A stretch of 6,075 nucleotides of DNA, taken from positions 1 through 6,075 of the forward strand of contig JAKANV010000044.1 of the NCBI GenBank assembly GCA_021823605.1, written 5' to 3'. Source of the stretch: a bacterium. GTDB taxonomy: Bacteria > Patescibacteriota > CPR2 > UBA1875 > JAJYID01. How positions within the stretch are numbered: position 1 is the stretch's first letter; each line of letters begins with the position of its first letter. The position numbers were made by a program, and so were the translations under genes. This document shows, piece by piece, positions 1-5,870 of the stretch. Below the pieces are notes generated by a model, which saw only the letters and a list, made by a program, of their open reading frames with translations, had not been told where the DNA came from and did no database searches.

Positions 1-164
1 TTTGGTAATGGCGAAAAATCAATCGATTGAGAATTGTCGTTCACAGTTTGTTTCTGTTCCACCTTAACTTTATCCTCAAGATTTTTTTGGGTATCTGTAA
101 CATATGGAATGCTGTGAGGAATAATATCGAGGAATATTAATGCTGCGATAATGAGAGTTTTCAT
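1..164 (-). CDS. Small exported protein of unknown function, N-terminal part (runs off the window)
   Basis: The reading frame opens with ATG (162-164) two bases after the TAA of the pseudouridine synthase gene and stays open for 54 codons to the window edge, so the C-terminus is missing. The N-terminus begins MKTLIIAALIFLDII, a lysine followed by a hydrophobic run of about 13 residues. This looks like a signal peptide or N-terminal membrane anchor. The rest seen is polar and rich in Lys, Gln, Asn and Asp (around VEQKQTVNDNSQ), as expected of an extracytoplasmic linker. No domain is recognisable. There is no clear Shine-Dalgarno, so translation probably depends on coupling to the preceding gene. 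It would be the last visible gene of the aspS operon. It may be the head of a larger envelope protein, but the fragment does not show which. The start is fairly secure; the function is unknown. Confidence 0.65.
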   Translation of the reverse strand, partial: MKTLIIAALIFLDIIPHSIPYVTDTQKNLEDKVKVEQKQTVNDNSQSIDFSPLP

Positions 165-166
165 AA

Positions 167-832
167 TTATATCTTATCAAAAATTTTATATTTTCCCTCT
201 TTTAAATTTTCTAACCCGAATTCTCCGATTCGAATTCTTTTTAACTGGATTACACCAGCACCAACTGCTTCTATCATTCTTCTAATCTGCCTGTTTCGTC
301 CTTCATGAATTATCATAGAATATTTTTTATCTCCGATTATTTTAATTTCTGCGGGTGCGGTTATACCATCGTCTAGCTTAATTCCAGCTCGCAATTTTTC
401 GAGTGATTTTTCTGAAAGAACTTTATTTGTTTCCACGATATACTCTTTTTCTTTCTCGTATTTTGGATGCGTCATTTTCTGGGCAAAGTCGCCATCATTT
501 GTCAGAAATATCAGACCCGATGTTTTTTTGTCGAGTCTTCCGACCGGGAAAACAGGTGGGTCATTCGGGACTAAATCTGTAATTATTTTTTCTGCATGCG
601 GATCGCTAGTTGTGGTTGTATATCCAACTGGTTTATTAAGTGTATAATAGACGAATTTATTTTGAGTAATTAGTTTACCGTCCAAATATACTTTATCAGA
701 TTCGCTTATTTGGGTACTTAAATCGCGGACTACTTCTTCATTTACCTTGATTTTTCCAGCCAAAACTAAATCTTCGGCTTTTCGTCGAGAATACCCAGTG
801 GATGAAGCGATATATTTATTTATTCTGGTCAT
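167..832 (-). CDS. rluB: RsuA/RluB-family rRNA pseudouridine synthase
   Basis: This enzyme isomerises a specific uridine in rRNA to pseudouridine; RluB acts on a uridine in the peptidyl-transferase region of 23S rRNA. The 221-residue protein has the family layout. An N-terminal S4 RNA-binding domain spans about residues 1-48 (RINKYIASSTGYSRRKAEDL). The catalytic domain follows, with the signature GRLDKKTSGL, in which Asp101 is the expected catalytic aspartate. Further marks are the LNKPVGY strand at 65-71, the EGRNRQIRRM motif at 177-186 and LKRIRIG at 197-203. The length is normal for the short RsuA/RluB/RluE/RluF group. I chose rluB because it follows scpB, as in Firmicutes; sequence alone does not exclude RluE, RluF or RsuA specificity. 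The ATG lies five bases after the scpB TAA, with no Shine-Dalgarno in between, so translation is probably coupled. Confidence 0.93.
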   Translation of the reverse strand: MTRINKYIASSTGYSRRKAEDLVLAGKIKVNEEVVRDLSTQISESDKVYLDGKLITQNKFVYYTLNKPVGYTTTTSDPHAEKIITDLVPNDPPVFPVGRLDKKTSGLIFLTNDGDFAQKMTHPKYEKEKEYIVETNKVLSEKSLEKLRAGIKLDDGITAPAEIKIIGDKKYSMIIHEGRNRQIRRMIEAVGAGVIQLKRIRIGEFGLENLKEGKYKIFDKI

Positions 833-837
833 TAAAT

Positions 838-1350
838 TTAAGTGGTGGCTAATTCTTCCATTTTTGGCAGCTGGTCTTCGTTCTCAACGCCTAGGTATGT
901 GAGCATTTTTACCGTGGTGCCGTATAGTATAGGTCGGCCGGGAGATTCTTTTCTACCCACTTCTTCTATAAGTCCCCGTATCATTAAAACTCTTAAAACC
1001 CGGGAGCAATCAGTGCCTCGAATATTCTCTATCTCAGCGCGTGTAATGGGTTGTTTGTAAACTACGATAGCTAAAGTTTCGAGCGCTGCCGGTGAAAGAT
1101 CATATCGCAACTCTTCGTTTAAAAATTTCGCTACCAGTTCTGCATTTTCCTGCGCGGAGGCTAGTAAGTACTTTTCGTCCTTTTTTATAATTCTAAATCC
1201 CCTATCTTTGTATTCTTCAATAAGGGAATTTAGCTCGTTTTGAATTTCAGCCACGCTTCCGTCTATAGTATTTGCTATTTCTTTCAAAGAAACCGGTTTT
1301 CCGGCGACAAGAAGCAAACTTTCTATTTGTGATTTAAGATTTTTCTCCAA
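838..1350 (-). CDS. scpB: Segregation and condensation protein B (ScpB)
   Basis: ScpB dimerises through tandem winged-helix domains, binds ScpA and forms with SMC the bacterial condensin that compacts and segregates the chromosome. The 170-residue protein is slightly short for the family (about 180-200). It shows the hallmarks: the N-terminal winged helix (IESLLLVAGKPVSLKEIA, 9-26), the conserved LSPAALETLAIVVYKQPITR (85-104) followed by EIENIRG (106-112), and GRKESPGRPILYGTT (132-146). The start is TTG (1348-1350), the first usable start after an in-frame stop; GGAG lies four bases upstream. This start lies within the end of the SemiSWEET gene, giving a 17-base overlap that implies coupled translation. 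The residues after the second winged helix are few and polar. Confidence 0.95.
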   Translation of the reverse strand: MEKNLKSQIESLLLVAGKPVSLKEIANTIDGSVAEIQNELNSLIEEYKDRGFRIIKKDEKYLLASAQENAELVAKFLNEELRYDLSPAALETLAIVVYKQPITRAEIENIRGTDCSRVLRVLMIRGLIEEVGRKESPGRPILYGTTVKMLTYLGVENEDQLPKMEELATT

Positions 1351-1624
1351 CAGTCTCCAGCCTTTCGTTAGTTGACTTGTATAAGTTTTTTTGTAGTAGC
1401 ATCAAGGCGTAACATGTGGCATTTATAGAGTTTGCAAAGATAATCACGCCATTATTTATTAATATACCATAAATGAACCACAAAAACGTTCCGGTGCCAC
1501 CAACTATCATGAAGACTATCGAAACGTCATCAACCTTTTTTCTTATAAATCCCTTCAGAACCTGTGGCACTAGTCCGCTCGCAGTAAGAATCGACGCAGC
1601 TATTCCAATTACCCAAATATACAT
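1334..1624 (-). CDS. SemiSWEET-type sugar transporter (PQ-loop, MtN3-like)
   Basis: SemiSWEETs are the bacterial half-size relatives of eukaryotic SWEETs: a single three-helix bundle that dimerises to pass sugars across the membrane by facilitated diffusion. The 96 residues fit. Helix 1 (about 2-20) ends in the family motif GLVPQ with Pro20-Gln21. Helix 2 (about 36-55) contains GTFLWFIYGI, and helix 3 (about 58-77) contains NNGVIIFANS, all typical positions. The last 20 residues are a polar tail. I chose the ATG at 1622-1624, which overlaps the scpA TGA by one base (TGATG); GGAGAG lies seven bases upstream (1631-1636). A TTG one codon earlier is possible but less likely. The substrate cannot be read from the sequence. 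Its place between scpA and scpB is unusual. Confidence 0.88.
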   Translation of the reverse strand: MYIWVIGIAASILTASGLVPQVLKGFIRKKVDDVSIVFMIVGGTGTFLWFIYGILINNGVIIFANSINATCYALMLLQKNLYKSTNERLETVGEKS

Positions 1625-2310
1625 CAAATTCTCTCCACTGTTATGTCAGCAAAGTTTTTGTTTTGCTCGACACTGACCATTTTTCTTTTAATCATTTCCA
1701 GAAGTGCTAGAAAAGTAACTATTATTTCTCCCTTTGTCTTTGCGCCTTTGATCACAGATTTAAATGAAAATTTCTTATTCTTCTTAATTAATCCTTGTAG
1801 GTGATCCAGTTTTTCCTCAAGTGTAACTTTTATTTCAACTTTCTTTTCTTCTTTCTTCTCCTCGGGTACTTTGTTCAGTGCTTCATGCAGTATTTCCATC
1901 AAGCAGTCCATATCGACATTTGTCGGAGGTAGGAAAAGATTCATGTCAGAGTTCCTGATCCCTGGTTCGAAGGATCGCTGGTTTTTATCTAAAATTTCTG
2001 AAAATTGATTCGATAATTCTTTGAATTTTTTATATTCTTTAAGTTGCGCTTCCAAATCCTCTATTTCTTCCTCTTCTTCAGTAGATAATACCGGCAAGAT
2101 CGCCCGGCTTTTTAAATACAAAAGCTTTGATGCAACGATTAAGAAGTCAGCGAGGTTTTTATTCGATGTATTGATTTTCTGAATTTCGTCCAAATAATTA
2201 TTCGTAATGTGAGCCAGAGCAATCTGGCAAATATCGAGCTTCTCTTTCTCAATTAAATTCAAAAGTAAATCAAGCGGGCCCTCAAAACTTTCCGTTTTAA
2301 CAGCAAGCAT
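1624..2310 (-). CDS. scpA: Segregation and condensation protein A (ScpA)
   Basis: ScpA is the kleisin that bridges the SMC heads and recruits ScpB in bacterial condensin. The 228-residue protein begins with the diagnostic kleisin sequence FEGPLDLLLNLIEKEKLDI (9-27). It continues with the helix that contacts the SMC neck, LADFLIVASKLLYLKSRAIL (53-72). A charged middle follows, with a Glu run at 78-84 and a Lys/Glu stretch at 149-160, as in the flexible centre of kleisins. It ends with the C-terminal winged helix FLALLEMIKRKMVSVEQ (200-216) and ADITVERI. The ATG directly follows the aspS TAA, and GAGG inside the last aspS codons lies seven bases upstream. The stop is the window's only TGA; it falls where the family ends, which argues against UGA recoding. 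Confidence 0.96.
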   Translation of the reverse strand: MLAVKTESFEGPLDLLLNLIEKEKLDICQIALAHITNNYLDEIQKINTSNKNLADFLIVASKLLYLKSRAILPVLSTEEEEEIEDLEAQLKEYKKFKELSNQFSEILDKNQRSFEPGIRNSDMNLFLPPTNVDMDCLMEILHEALNKVPEEKKEEKKVEIKVTLEEKLDHLQGLIKKNKKFSFKSVIKGAKTKGEIIVTFLALLEMIKRKMVSVEQNKNFADITVERI

Positions 2311-3615
2311 TTATGGCCTCAGTCGGTTAATGTCACGCGGGAAAAGACTTGCCTCTCGGATGTTATCGAGATTCAGAAATTTCATTGTCAATCTCTCAAG
2401 ACCTATTCCGATTCCTCCATGCGGGGGCATGCCATACTTAAAGATGGAAAGATAATCTTCGAAATCTTCCGGGTTCATACCGCGGTCTTTCATTTTCTTT
2501 AGGTAATCTTCGTAAATGTGTATTCTTTGTCCACCAGTTGTCACCTCTACGCCCCTGAATAGCAAATCGAAACTTAGTGTTTCCTTCGGCTCCTTTAGGT
2601 CACTCATGGTGTAGAAAGGACGCTTCTTTGACGGATAGTGTGTGATGAATATAAATTCGCTGCCGAGATTTTTTTGAGCATATTCGCAAATCTGTTTCTC
2701 GTGTTTTGGTTCCAGGTCTGGTTCGCCAAGGCATTTTTCGCCATATTCTTTTTCAAGAATTTTTTGTGCTTCACTTAATTTTATCCGAGGAATTTTGCCT
2801 TTTATTTGGGGAATTTCTGCTCCCAGCATTTCAAAGTTTTCGACTGAGTTTTTCTTTAGTCTTTCTGTTAGACTTTTTAGAAATTCTTCTTCTAAATCCA
2901 TTATTTCTTCATAGTTTTCAATAAAGCCCATTTCCAGATCTAAGCTGACATATTCATTCAAATGCCTTGATGTGGAATGCTTTTCGGCGCGATATACATA
3001 AGCAGTCTCGTAAACTTTTTCAAAAACGCCAACCATGATTTGCTTGTACATTTGGGGACTTTGGGCCAAATATGCTTTTTTCTTAAAGTAGTCGACCTTA
3101 AACATTTCTGCGCCGCCGGTTTCAAGCCCGGAGGAAACGGTTTTGGGCGTATTTACCTCGATAAAGCCTCTTCCTTCCAAAAACTCCCGAAACTCATTTG
3201 TGATTTCTGACTGAACCCTAAAAATTGCTCTCTGCTTTGGATTTCTTAGCGTTATCGGTCGGTTATCAATCAAAGTATCAAGATTAACACTCATTTCCTT
3301 CTTGTTTATTGCAATCGGGATATCTTCCTTAACCGGTGAAATAATCTCAATTTTGCAGTCGTGGAGTTCAGCCCCATGTGGAGCTCTCTCCTCTTTAACC
3401 ACTTTTCCGGTGATTCTCACCACGGTTTCAGTTGTTAAATCTTTCAATTTGTCATTTTCCTTTGACCCGTCAATGACAGCCTGGGCAAGTCCGGCACGGT
3501 CGCGCAAAACGACGAAGCTGATGCCACCAAGTTTCCGCAGTTTATGTATCCAGCCGGAGAGAGTAACCTCTTTCCCGATTTCTTTATTAATTTCTGTCGT
3601 TAGTGTTCTTTTCAT
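2311..3615 (-). CDS. aspS: Aspartyl-tRNA synthetase, archaeal type, probably non-discriminating
   Basis: This class II synthetase attaches aspartate to tRNA(Asp) and, if non-discriminating, also to tRNA(Asn). At 434 residues it matches the archaeal/eukaryotic form. The common bacterial enzyme is about 590 residues, with a GAD insertion that is absent here. An OB-fold anticodon-binding domain (about 1-100, SGWIHKLRKLGG and VVLRDRAG) is followed by the catalytic core. Motif 1 is around 146-158 (LEGRGFIEVNTPK), motif 2 around 207-222 (VYRAEKHSTSRHLNEY) and motif 3 around 395-409 (GMPPHGGIGIGLERL). His24 and Pro79 occupy the positions that distinguish relaxed from strict enzymes. The ATG at 3613-3615 matches family N-termini. 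A TTG twelve codons upstream keeps the frame open, but it lies in the -35 box of the promoter, and the extra residues would be encoded by promoter DNA. No Shine-Dalgarno precedes the ATG. Confidence 0.96.
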   Translation of the reverse strand: MKRTLTTEINKEIGKEVTLSGWIHKLRKLGGISFVVLRDRAGLAQAVIDGSKENDKLKDLTTETVVRITGKVVKEERAPHGAELHDCKIEIISPVKEDIPIAINKKEMSVNLDTLIDNRPITLRNPKQRAIFRVQSEITNEFREFLEGRGFIEVNTPKTVSSGLETGGAEMFKVDYFKKKAYLAQSPQMYKQIMVGVFEKVYETAYVYRAEKHSTSRHLNEYVSLDLEMGFIENYEEIMDLEEEFLKSLTERLKKNSVENFEMLGAEIPQIKGKIPRIKLSEAQKILEKEYGEKCLGEPDLEPKHEKQICEYAQKNLGSEFIFITHYPSKKRPFYTMSDLKEPKETLSFDLLFRGVEVTTGGQRIHIYEDYLKKMKDRGMNPEDFEDYLSIFKYGMPPHGGIGIGLERLTMKFLNLDNIREASLFPRDINRLRP

Positions 3616-3622
3616 GCTTAAA

Positions 3623-3651
3623 ATTATAGCAGTAATTATGACTTTAGCCAA
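3623..3651 (-). promoter_or_regulatory. sigma70-type promoter of the aspS-scpA operon
   Basis: Reading the minus strand, TTGGCT (3646-3651; 4 of 6 to the -35 consensus) is separated by 17 bases from a perfect TATAAT (3623-3628). The aspS ATG begins eight bases after the TATAAT, so transcription should start at or within a few bases of the ATG. The promoter lies just downstream of a terminator, which supports a new transcription unit. Confidence 0.75.
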
Positions 3652-3652
3652 T

Positions 3653-3673
3653 AAAAAATCCCCGTTTGGGGGG
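3653..3673 (-). terminator. Rho-independent terminator after the response regulator gene
   Basis: On the minus strand a C-run (3668-3673) and GGGG (3660-3663) can form a four-pair GC stem around an AAAC tetraloop, followed by A and six T (3653-3658). It lies about 30 bases after the response regulator stop. The stem is short, so termination may be incomplete, but the T-tract and its place between two units support it. Confidence 0.6.
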
Positions 3674-3702
3674 CTTCCTCATCTGTTATGAATTCAGGTT
3701 CT

Positions 3703-4083
3703 TTATCCTCTCGGAGGACGGGATAGAACTTCTTTTGCCTTTTCTACAACGTCAGATAGGGTTGTTTGCGACTTTACCAAATATGCATCGGCGCCTAACT
3801 GTTTGCCCTTCTCTATGTCTGATGATTGTGACAGGGCGCTCATGATAATAATTTTCGTATTCTTAGTTTCGGGAGTCGCTCTTAGGATATCCAAAACGTC
3901 CATTCCGGAAATTTTTGGCATCATTATATCCAAAATAATCAGGTCCGGTTTTTCCTTAATCGACTTAGCTAATGCTTCCTCTCCATCTCCGGCGGCAGCA
4001 ACTTCAAAGTTTTCCGCTGTAAATCTAGCAGAGTATATTTCTCTCAGTGCTACATCGTCTTCAACCAGTAAAACTTTAGTCAC
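3703..4083 (-). CDS. Stand-alone CheY-like response regulator (receiver domain only)
   Basis: A 126-residue single REC domain that should accept phosphate from the histidine kinase encoded just upstream. The acidic pair Asp9-Asp10 follows strand 1 (KVLLVEDD). Asp52 in LIILDIMMPKISG is the phospho-acceptor, Ser82 in IIIMSA is the switch Ser/Thr, and Lys104 in YLVKS is the conserved lysine. The protein ends right after helix 5 (SRPPRG), so there is no DNA-binding or enzymatic output. It must act by protein contact, as a phospho-sink or as a relay to another partner. The start is GTG (4081-4083), with AAAAAGG ending seven bases upstream (4091-4097). A 58-base gap separates it from the kinase stop, and there is no clear promoter of its own, so co-transcription with the kinase is likely. 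A weak terminator follows. Confidence 0.94.
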   Translation of the reverse strand: MTKVLLVEDDVALREIYSARFTAENFEVAAAGDGEEALAKSIKEKPDLIILDIMMPKISGMDVLDILRATPETKNTKIIIMSALSQSSDIEKGKQLGADAYLVKSQTTLSDVVEKAKEVLSRPPRG

Positions 4084-4141
4084 TTGATTACCTTTTTCTT
4101 AATAACCTTATGTTAATGAATATGTATTCTTTTTGCAAGTA

Positions 4142-5830
4142 TTAATCTAATGATCTGGGAACTGTAAAGAAAAATTTACTACCCTTGCCCTCAACACTTT
4201 CGACTCTGATACTTCCGCCAAATGCCTCGACTATTGATCTTGTGATATACAGACCAAGGCCAGTGCCACCAACTTCCCTCGTTGCTGTGTTGTCGACTTG
4301 GTAGAACTTCTCAAATAAATGTTTTTGTCCGTTTTCCGGTATACCTACTCCGGAGTCAGCGACACATACTTTTGCAAAGTCATTGTCATAATCTATTGAG
4401 ATTTTTATAGTCCCGTCCTTGGTAAATTTGATGGCGTTTTCCACCAAGTTATTCAAGACTTCCCGAATTTGCTCGCGGTCAGCATGGACATCTAGGGATC
4501 TTCCGATTACCTTGCCCTTGATGGTTGGGTCTGGATTTGAATCATATTTTAGTTCGGTATTCTTCTCTTTAGCCTTTTTCTGGAAAACCTCTATGACTTC
4601 TTCGGCCAAATCTTTTAATGCAAAATTTGTGATTGTATACTCAAGTTTCCTGTCTTCTATTTTTGTAACGACTAAAAGATTTTTTATTAGGTTGGACATA
4701 GCGCTTGCAGTATTAAACGCTTTATTTAAATATTCTGTCGCCTTACTGTCCACCTTGCATACTTTGTCATTTAGGGCCAGTTCTATGTAGCCAGACATTG
4801 CTGTGATAGGAGTCCTGAGCTCGTGTGATGCTGTCGAAACAAACTCTGACCGCATTCTTTCGACTTCCCTTTTCTTTGTGACATCACGGAAAACACAGAT
4901 TGCTCCCGTTACTTTTCCGTCCATATCCTTGATTGGAGCATATGTTCCCTCAAGTTTTATGTCACTTTTGCCTCTTCCTGGGTAGCACAAATCCTCTCTG
5001 ACCACATTTTCGCCGGTGTTCCATACAGCTAGAGCCGGACAGTCTTTCTCGCAGACGCTTATGCTCTGGTCATTTTTAAGATTCATTATTTTTTTGCAGG
5101 GTAATCCGATGACGTCTTTTTGTTTCCAACCTGTGATTTTTTCTGCCTGAGGATTAAAAAGTATCATTTCCCTTTTTGTGTTCACCGCGTATATTCCATC
5201 ACCGATGTTTGAAAATATCGCTTCATCTTTGCTCCTGTCAGCCGACACGCTCTTGGTATATTTTTCCAATTTATTTTTTTCAACGATACTTTCGCGGTAC
5301 CTAAAGCCAAGGAAAATGGAAAAGAATGTAACTGATATGAGAGCAAAGAGATTGGATCCGTTGGTAATGAAAAAGTTCTGGATTGATTGGTTTTTTAAAT
5401 ATAGCTCACTGAAGAAAAAATAGCTTATGGTAGCGACTAAAATGACGGTACTTACTATAATTGAGTAAAAAGCAGAAAGGATTAGGAAAAGGTAAATTAA
5501 TGGGAAATAGAAACTATTTGTGCTTCCGGTCATTTCAAGTATTACAAAAAAGTATGCCAGTACAAAGGATGATTGTAGTAGCAAATTAGACCTTGGCTCG
5601 GTGCGATTTAAGCTGAACGAGAAAAAGAAAGTGATAATTCCGAATATCGACACGCCCGCGGTTATTCGAATTAGATCATTCATAACAATCTTGTTTTGGC
5701 TAAAGACTGCTAACCAAAGAAAACCAATAAAAACCGTCAAGTTTACAGCAAAAATTACATACGAAAAATATTTGCTAAACTTTTCAATCTTATCTTTGTC
5801 TATTAAGTCTCCGAGACTGACTAGTTCTAT
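4142..5830 (-). CDS. Membrane PAS sensor histidine kinase (apparent ATA start)
   Basis: Sensor kinase of a two-component system. Numbering from the ATA start (562 residues), six hydrophobic helices fill about residues 20-178. A PAS domain follows (about 200-320, FSNIGDGIYAV to CVFRDVTKK). The HisKA domain has its H-box at SHELRTPITA with His336 as phospho-acceptor. The ATPase domain has an N-box with Asn465 (NLVENAIKFT), a G1 box DSGVGIP (492-498), an F-box FEKFY and a G2 box GGTGLGLY (521-528). The C-terminus follows the ATPase domain directly, with no fused receiver; the separate receiver gene follows. The first ATG/GTG/TTG in frame is TTG at 5738-5740, but that would cut the first helix (YVIFAVNLTVFIGFLWLAVF) and leave an odd number of full helices. 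The frame is open back to a TAG near 5908. The best match to the strong GGAGG is ATA at 5828-5830. The PAS domain holds Cys245, Cys260, Cys264 and Cys282. The signal sensed is unknown. Identity is certain; the exact start is not. Confidence 0.93.
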   Translation of the reverse strand: MELVSLGDLIDKDKIEKFSKYFSYVIFAVNLTVFIGFLWLAVFSQNKIVMNDLIRITAGVSIFGIITFFFSFSLNRTEPRSNLLLQSSFVLAYFFVILEMTGSTNSFYFPLIYLFLILSAFYSIIVSTVILVATISYFFFSELYLKNQSIQNFFITNGSNLFALISVTFFSIFLGFRYRESIVEKNKLEKYTKSVSADRSKDEAIFSNIGDGIYAVNTKREMILFNPQAEKITGWKQKDVIGLPCKKIMNLKNDQSISVCEKDCPALAVWNTGENVVREDLCYPGRGKSDIKLEGTYAPIKDMDGKVTGAICVFRDVTKKREVERMRSEFVSTASHELRTPITAMSGYIELALNDKVCKVDSKATEYLNKAFNTASAMSNLIKNLLVVTKIEDRKLEYTITNFALKDLAEEVIEVFQKKAKEKNTELKYDSNPDPTIKGKVIGRSLDVHADREQIREVLNNLVENAIKFTKDGTIKISIDYDNDFAKVCVADSGVGIPENGQKHLFEKFYQVDNTATREVGGTGLGLYITRSIVEAFGGSIRVESVEGKGSKFFFTVPRSLD

Positions 5831-5836
5831 CTCACC

Positions 5837-5841
5837 CCTCC
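5837..5841 (-). promoter_or_regulatory. Strong Shine-Dalgarno pointing to a non-ATG start of the sensor kinase
   Basis: GGAGG within GAGGGAGGGGTGAG (minus strand) is the best ribosome binding site in the window. Six bases separate it from ATA (5828-5830). The only NTG codon nearby is a GTG overlapping the site in another frame, which meets TAG after one codon. So the site marks the ATA, or a mutated or misread ATG, as the kinase start. Confidence 0.7.
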
Positions 5842-5870
5842 CTCTATGCGAAAAGTTAATACATAAGAAT

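Noticed and set aside
166..171. TATAAT just upstream of the small exported protein's ATG
   Set aside because: No -35 box lies 16-18 bases upstream, and the motif overlaps the rluB stop codon; AT-rich chance match.
1624..1626. TGA at the end of scpA as a possible recoded glycine (code 25 of some CPR lineages)
   Set aside because: ScpA ends at the usual place (ADITVERI) and the TGA overlaps the next gene's ATG in a typical coupling arrangement; all other stops are TAA.
3616..3651. Longer AspRS starting at TTG 3649-3651, adding twelve residues
   Set aside because: The extra codons coincide with a TTGGCT/TATAAT promoter, have no ribosome site and do not resemble AspRS N-termini; the ATG at 3613-3615 does.
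3302..3691. Plus-strand open frame of 129 codons opposite aspS, and other plus-strand open frames opposite scpB, aspS and the kinase
   Set aside because: They lie antisense to well-recognised genes and encode no recognisable motif; they are shadows of the real coding frames.
4104..4130. Short inverted repeats in the kinase-regulator gap (GAATA-CA-TATTC and TAAC-ATAAG-GTTA)
   Set aside because: Stems of four or five mostly AT pairs without a T-tract are expected by chance here; not strong enough for an operator or terminator.
4110..4138. Possible promoter TTGCAA - 17 bases - TAACAT before the response regulator gene
   Set aside because: Both boxes match consensus at only 4 of 6 positions in AT-rich sequence; co-transcription from the kinase promoter explains the gene.
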